From contig CAXXKC010000002.1 in the NCBI GenBank assembly GCA_963674835.2, forward strand, positions 1,488,001-1,552,000: a stretch of 64,000 nucleotides of DNA. Reading direction: 5' to 3'. Below the pieces are notes generated by a model, which saw only the letters and a list, made by a program, of their open reading frames with translations, did not search any database and had not been told where the DNA came from. How positions within the stretch are numbered: the first letter of the stretch is position 1; every line of letters starts with the position of its first letter. The DNA comes from G963674835 sp963674835 (GTDB lineage: Bacteria; Planctomycetota; Planctomycetia; Pirellulales; Thermoguttaceae). This document shows positions 60,507 to 64,000 of this stretch, piece after piece. Position numbers and translations under genes: made by a program.

Positions 60507-61706
60507 TCAGACGGCGTGTCCTTTGAAGCGGGCGTACTGGGGCAGGGGGCCGAGGAGCGGCTTGAGATAGTCGATGCACGCGGGAGTGACGAAAAGGTTC
60601 TCGCGGTCGAGGTATTCGTCGGGCATGTGTTTGTCGTGGAGGGCGACTTCGGCCAGCGGGGCGGTCCCGAGCGACCACCGGTACGGGTCGGTTGACTGGC
60701 GGACGATGCTGACCATCTGGCCGGAAACGCCTTCGACGGCCAGTTCCACCGCGCGGCGACCGCAAGCGTAGGCCTCGTCGACGTCGAGGTCGCTGAGGCG
60801 GTCGGCAGCGGCCATTTGGAGCGACTCGCAGACCTGGAACTCGCCGCGCCAGTCGAAGCGGTCCTTGATCATGCGGTGGAGCATCATGGCGGCGCTGGTT
60901 CCGCCCATGGCGCCGAATTCGACGTTGGAGAACTTGTCGGCGGTGGTGGAGGCGCTGACGGGGGTGCCGTCGGCGTAGACGATGCCTTCGCCACAGACGA
61001 TGCTGCACCAGCCGTACCTGTCGTAGGCGGATTTGACGGCGGCGAGGAACTTCTCGCGGTCGAAGGGGTATTCGGGGACGAGGATGACGTGGGGGGCGTC
61101 GTCGTCGGATTGCTTGGCCAGCGCGGCAGCGGCGGCAAGCCAGCCGGCGGATCGGCCGACGGTTTGGAAGATGACGTACTGGTCGACGTATTTCATGTCG
61201 CGGGCGAGCCAGCCACCTTGTTTGACGGAGAGGGCCACGTAGCGGGCGGCGCTGCCGAAACCGGGGGTGTGGTCGGTGCCGAACAGGTCGTTGTCGACGG
61301 TTTTGGGGATGCCGACGCCGACGAGGTCGTAGTCTTGTTTTCGGCAGTAGGCTTCGACGCGATGGATGGTATCCATGGTGTCGTTGCCGCCGATGAGGAA
61401 GAAGTAGCGGATGTCGTGTTTGCGGAGCATGGCGAGGACGGGCTCGAAGTCGGCGTCCTGGAGCTTGTGGCGGCAGCTTCCCAGGGCAGAGCTGGGTGTG
61501 CGGCGCAACTGCTGGAGAACGGGTTTGTCCTCGCGGCCGAGGTTGATGAGGTTGCCCTGCATGAAACCTTCGATGCCATAGCGCATGCCGAGGATGTTGT
61601 CGATGGGCTCGGCTTCCAGGCACTTGTCGATGACGCCGCAGAGGCTGGCATTGATGACGGTGGTCGGGCCGCCGCTCTGGCCGATGACGGCATTTCCTCG
61701 AAGCAT
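60507..61706 (-). CDS. 6-phosphofructokinase, probably PPi-dependent
   Basis: A 399-aa phosphofructokinase. IGQSGGPTTVINASL starts the fold. The phosphoryl-donor motif is GGNDT at 106-110, with Asp at the position that is Gly in ATP-dependent enzymes. PKTVDND at 134-140 carries the Lys typical of pyrophosphate-dependent enzymes. VGRSAGWLA and PEYPFD are also present. It interconverts fructose 6-phosphate and fructose 1,6-bisphosphate, probably with PPi. AAAGGA lies upstream of its ATG. Confidence 0.9.
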   Translation of the reverse strand: MLRGNAVIGQSGGPTTVINASLCGVIDKCLEAEPIDNILGMRYGIEGFMQGNLINLGREDKPVLQQLRRTPSSALGSCRHKLQDADFEPVLAMLRKHDIRYFFLIGGNDTMDTIHRVEAYCRKQDYDLVGVGIPKTVDNDLFGTDHTPGFGSAARYVALSVKQGGWLARDMKYVDQYVIFQTVGRSAGWLAAAAALAKQSDDDAPHVILVPEYPFDREKFLAAVKSAYDRYGWCSIVCGEGIVYADGTPVSASTTADKFSNVEFGAMGGTSAAMMLHRMIKDRFDWRGEFQVCESLQMAAADRLSDLDVDEAYACGRRAVELAVEGVSGQMVSIVRQSTDPYRWSLGTAPLAEVALHDKHMPDEYLDRENLFVTPACIDYLKPLLGPLPQYARFKGHAV

Positions 61707-61764
61707 GATTGGATGTCCTTTCGTCGATGAACGGATGGGTGATTTTGGATGAATGGCCGGCGGA

Positions 61765-62517
61765 TCACGGTGCGTCGAGCCCTGCCGTCCAAACGAGGAG
61801 ATTGCGGAAGAACCGGGCGTACCAGTTGCCGACGTCGATGAAACCGCCTTGGACGTCCTGGACGACGCGGCGATCGCCCCAGTCGACCCAGCCGCCGACC
61901 CAGTGGGGCGCGACGTCGGTGGCTAGCGCCGCGGTGCGGCCCTGGCCATATTGGCCGACGACGAGCAGCGGATGGGGATGCCCGGGGGTGAAGGCGTAGC
62001 CGTCGTCGCCGAGGGTCGCACGGAAAGGGACGGCTTGGAGGAGGGTCGCGGCGTCGGGCTTTGGCGTGAAGGCGTTGAGGCCGCCGATGGCCGGGGGCGT
62101 GTGCCAGGGGAGATCGGCGACTATGGGGTGATCGGCCGTCTTGCGGACGAGGCAGGGTTGGGCGAAGTTGCGGCGGTCGTCGTTCTGGGCCATGACGACG
62201 GGGAGGACGTCGGCGAGTTTGGTGCGGTGGTACTCGCCCAATCGACCGTGGAAGCTCTCCCAACCGCCGAGCATGAGCAGGCCGGACCCACGCTGGGTGC
62301 AGTCGGCAAGGTGGTCTAACTGGTCGGGGCGGAGGCGGGCGGCCGGATAGTCGCTGAGGACGTACAGGACGTACTGACTGGTGTCGAACGAGTCGGGAGG
62401 AGAGACGGGGCTGGGTACGTGGTCGTAGAGAATGTTGAAATGGGTCATGACGCCGGCGAGGTAAATGGCCGCGCCGGAGAAGTCGTCATCGCCCAAGTAG
62501 CAGACCCTGTCGAGCAT
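61765..62517 (-). CDS. glutamine amidotransferase-like protein (DUF1355-type)
   Basis: A 250-aa protein with a class I GATase-like fold (PF07090 type): YVLYVLSDYPAARLRPDQLDHLADCTQRGSGLLMLGGWESFHG and VGQYGQGRTAALATDVAPHW. The nucleophile-elbow position in GGWES holds Trp instead of Cys, so glutaminase activity is not expected. Members occur beside sugar metabolism genes with unknown roles. It starts 11 nt after the PIG-L gene and belongs to the same operon. Confidence 0.82.
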   Translation of the reverse strand: MLDRVCYLGDDDFSGAAIYLAGVMTHFNILYDHVPSPVSPPDSFDTSQYVLYVLSDYPAARLRPDQLDHLADCTQRGSGLLMLGGWESFHGRLGEYHRTKLADVLPVVMAQNDDRRNFAQPCLVRKTADHPIVADLPWHTPPAIGGLNAFTPKPDAATLLQAVPFRATLGDDGYAFTPGHPHPLLVVGQYGQGRTAALATDVAPHWVGGWVDWGDRRVVQDVQGGFIDVGNWYARFFRNLLVWTAGLDAP

Positions 62518-62528
62518 GACTCACCCCA

Positions 62529-63347
62529 TTAGAACAGGCTTTGGTACTGTTGGGGCGAGTAGAAGTTGAACGCCACCTCGTAGATGTACTCGATGGGTCC
62601 GGCATCGCGTTGGACGTCGATGAGGACCTCGATCTGCTCCTGGCTGGCGTAGGCGCGGATCGCGTCGAGCTTGGTCTGGAGCATGGAGTCGGGGCCGGCG
62701 ATGCGGATCTGGGGCGGCTCGGGGAAATCGCAATAGGTTGCGTACTCGTAGACGGCGGGGATCGTCTCGATGGGGTCGCCGAGCTCTGGCCAGATGGTGC
62801 CCTGGGCGTGGAAGAGACTGATGAGCATCTCTTCGTTGACGATGCGGTGGTCGGGGTGGAGATCGGTGCGCGTGGGGAGGAAGACTCGCGTGGGGCGGAT
62901 CTTGCGGAGCATGTAGGGATAGGCATTCTGGAGGCCGCTGGCCCCTTCGAGCTCCGTGGGGTCGCCCTGGGTCGCCAAGTGACGCCCGCGGTAGGGGTTG
63001 AGGTTGCAGTCGGGAAAGCCGAGGAAGTGGAGGTTTTCGGGCGGCAGGTTGAGGAGTTGGAAGGACTGCTCGGCTTCCTTGCGGCGGACGTCGGAGATGA
63101 TGGGGCGCTGGGGCAGGCGGCAATAGCCCATGCGGCCGTCGGTGGTGATGACGGCGTGGACTTCGATTCCCTCGGCGATGGCGGCTTGGAAGGTGATGCC
63201 GGCGCCGGTGACGATATCGTCGTCGTGGGCGGAGAGGAAGAGCCATCGCTCGCCATCGGGCCGCCAGGGAGCGAAGATATCGCCGACGGTCTGGCTGGTG
63301 GTGACTTCTGCGTCGCGACGACGCGAGTAGGTGATTCCGTGAGCCAT
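62529..63347 (-). CDS. PIG-L family deacetylase
   Basis: A 272-aa zinc hydrolase of the LmbE/PIG-L family. The metal motif AHDDD lies at 40-44, HPDH at 164-167 completes the site, and VITTDGRMGYC and FPDCNLNPYRGR are family segments. These enzymes remove N-acetyl groups from GlcNAc-containing substrates. AAGGA lies 7 nt before ATG 63347. Being next to a SIS-domain gene suggests removal of acetate from an amino-sugar or its phosphate before deamination. Confidence 0.9.
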   Translation of the reverse strand: MAHGITYSRRRDAEVTTSQTVGDIFAPWRPDGERWLFLSAHDDDIVTGAGITFQAAIAEGIEVHAVITTDGRMGYCRLPQRPIISDVRRKEAEQSFQLLNLPPENLHFLGFPDCNLNPYRGRHLATQGDPTELEGASGLQNAYPYMLRKIRPTRVFLPTRTDLHPDHRIVNEEMLISLFHAQGTIWPELGDPIETIPAVYEYATYCDFPEPPQIRIAGPDSMLQTKLDAIRAYASQEQIEVLIDVQRDAGPIEYIYEVAFNFYSPQQYQSLF

Positions 63348-63360
63348 GAAGGAGTCCTTC

Positions 63361-64000
63361 TCAGCCGATGAACTCGTTGCCGATTTTACGAGCACGCTGG
63401 GGTTTGTCGAGGTTGATTCCGTTGGCCACACCGACGTGGACGAGCACGTTCCAACCGGCCAGCAACTGGAGCACCGCGTCGTAGCCGTCGACCTTGGGAA
63501 TGCGAATGGTGGGGAAGATGGTTTCTTCGGAGGCGATGGCAATGACCGGCATGCCCACGGAGTCGACGAGGACGTCGCGGAACTTCTCGGCCTCGGCGGC
63601 AAAGGGTTCGACGACGATGACAACCTCGGTGGGATTCATCACTTCTTCGATGCCGTGGACGGCATAGGTTCCTTCGAGGAAATCGCTTTTCTTGCGGGTG
63701 ATTTCGTTGGTTTTGAGGGTGAGCTCTTCAGCGACGCCGTCGTTGCGGCCGGCGAAGTAGATCATGTCGGCCTTGGCGATCGTGCTGACGATGCGCGAAT
63801 CGAGGTCGGCCTTGAGGACTTCGTCGGCCTTGTCGGCGGCCTCGGCCTGGTTCTGGAGGATGGTCGAGGGGCCGCAGGTCTCGAGCAGGGCGCGATAGAA
63901 GAGGGCCTGTTCGACAACGCTCTTCGTCGCGGCGACTGCTTTCTCTTCTCCGCAACTGAGCACGTAGCACTGGTTCGAGTTGGCGGCCAGGCGGGTATTC
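63361..64000 (-). CDS. SIS-domain protein (GlmS/AgaS-like isomerase or deaminase), partial
   Basis: The C-terminal part of a phosphosugar-binding protein; the frame runs off the right edge (it reads NTRLAANSNQCYVLSCGEEK at the edge). EEKAVAATKSVVEQALFYRAL matches the SxxVAxTKxxxxQ motif of the GlmS isomerase half, and ADMIYFAGRNDG starts a second SIS unit, with RKKSDFLEGTYAVHGIEEVM and VANGINLDKPQRARK following. It probably isomerises or deaminates a hexosamine phosphate. It begins the visible sugar operon; the PIG-L gene follows after 13 nt. Confidence 0.82.
   Translation of the reverse strand, partial: NTRLAANSNQCYVLSCGEEKAVAATKSVVEQALFYRALLETCGPSTILQNQAEAADKADEVLKADLDSRIVSTIAKADMIYFAGRNDGVAEELTLKTNEITRKKSDFLEGTYAVHGIEEVMNPTEVVIVVEPFAAEAEKFRDVLVDSVGMPVIAIASEETIFPTIRIPKVDGYDAVLQLLAGWNVLVHVGVANGINLDKPQRARKIGNEFIG

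Overview
The window looks like a chromosomal segment of a planctomycete, most likely of the Pirellulales type. The GC content is high, around 60%. Several families restricted to or typical of this phylum occur together: a tandem-fused UvrA, a Minf_1886-type protein, DUF1844, a DUF3299-type protein, DUF6259 and DUF2961/GH172 glycosidases, TolC proteins with long proline-rich tails, and the dispersed hairpin repeat that translates as VAQPPSAVP. No rRNA, tRNA, CRISPR array or prophage was seen.

Layout. (1) 0-17 kb is mostly housekeeping: a GT2 glycosyltransferase, an anchored protein, a cupin, rsmD, an exported cyclophilin, the kdsB-pyrG-DUF1844 cluster, two tandem paralogs, tmk-holB, a WYL regulator and a TolC-type protein. 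(2) 17-25.7 kb carries exported or envelope proteins: a second member of the 880-aa anchored family, a thioredoxin-like/CAP-like fusion and a DUF11 lipoprotein. A stand-alone LigD-type phosphoesterase domain and a rhomboid protease follow. (3) 25.8-45.8 kb is bounded by two inverted copies of a ~282-bp non-coding element. It holds fetAB, a ricT/Minf_1886/small-protein cluster, a MacB-like ABC exporter with a His-rich loop, smpB, three insertion sequences plus an IS remnant, a DOMON-like gene cut off from its upstream region by an IS, and a 7.1-kb uvrA. (4) 45.9-51 kb has a SpsF-like cytidylyltransferase, a HAD phosphatase, a GxxExxY protein, a 113-bp tandem repeat and a membrane glycosyltransferase. 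(5) 51-64 kb is a carbohydrate region. On the + strand are DUF6259, GH116 and GH172-type enzymes plus a flavin reductase. On the - strand are a SIS-domain protein, a PIG-L deacetylase, a GATase-like protein, a PPi-type phosphofructokinase and a ROK kinase.

How the genes relate. CTP synthase sits directly downstream of the CTP-consuming KdsB, which fits an LPS-type envelope. The secreted glycosidases in 51-59 kb and the convergent cytoplasmic sugar genes in 59-64 kb together suggest extracellular glycan breakdown followed by (amino)sugar phosphorylation, deacetylation, deamination or isomerisation and entry into glycolysis. The most unusual features are the UvrA-UvrA fusion with a duplicated extra C-terminal module, the paired inverted intergenic element, the tandem and palindromic repeat families, and the IS that landed exactly at a start codon.
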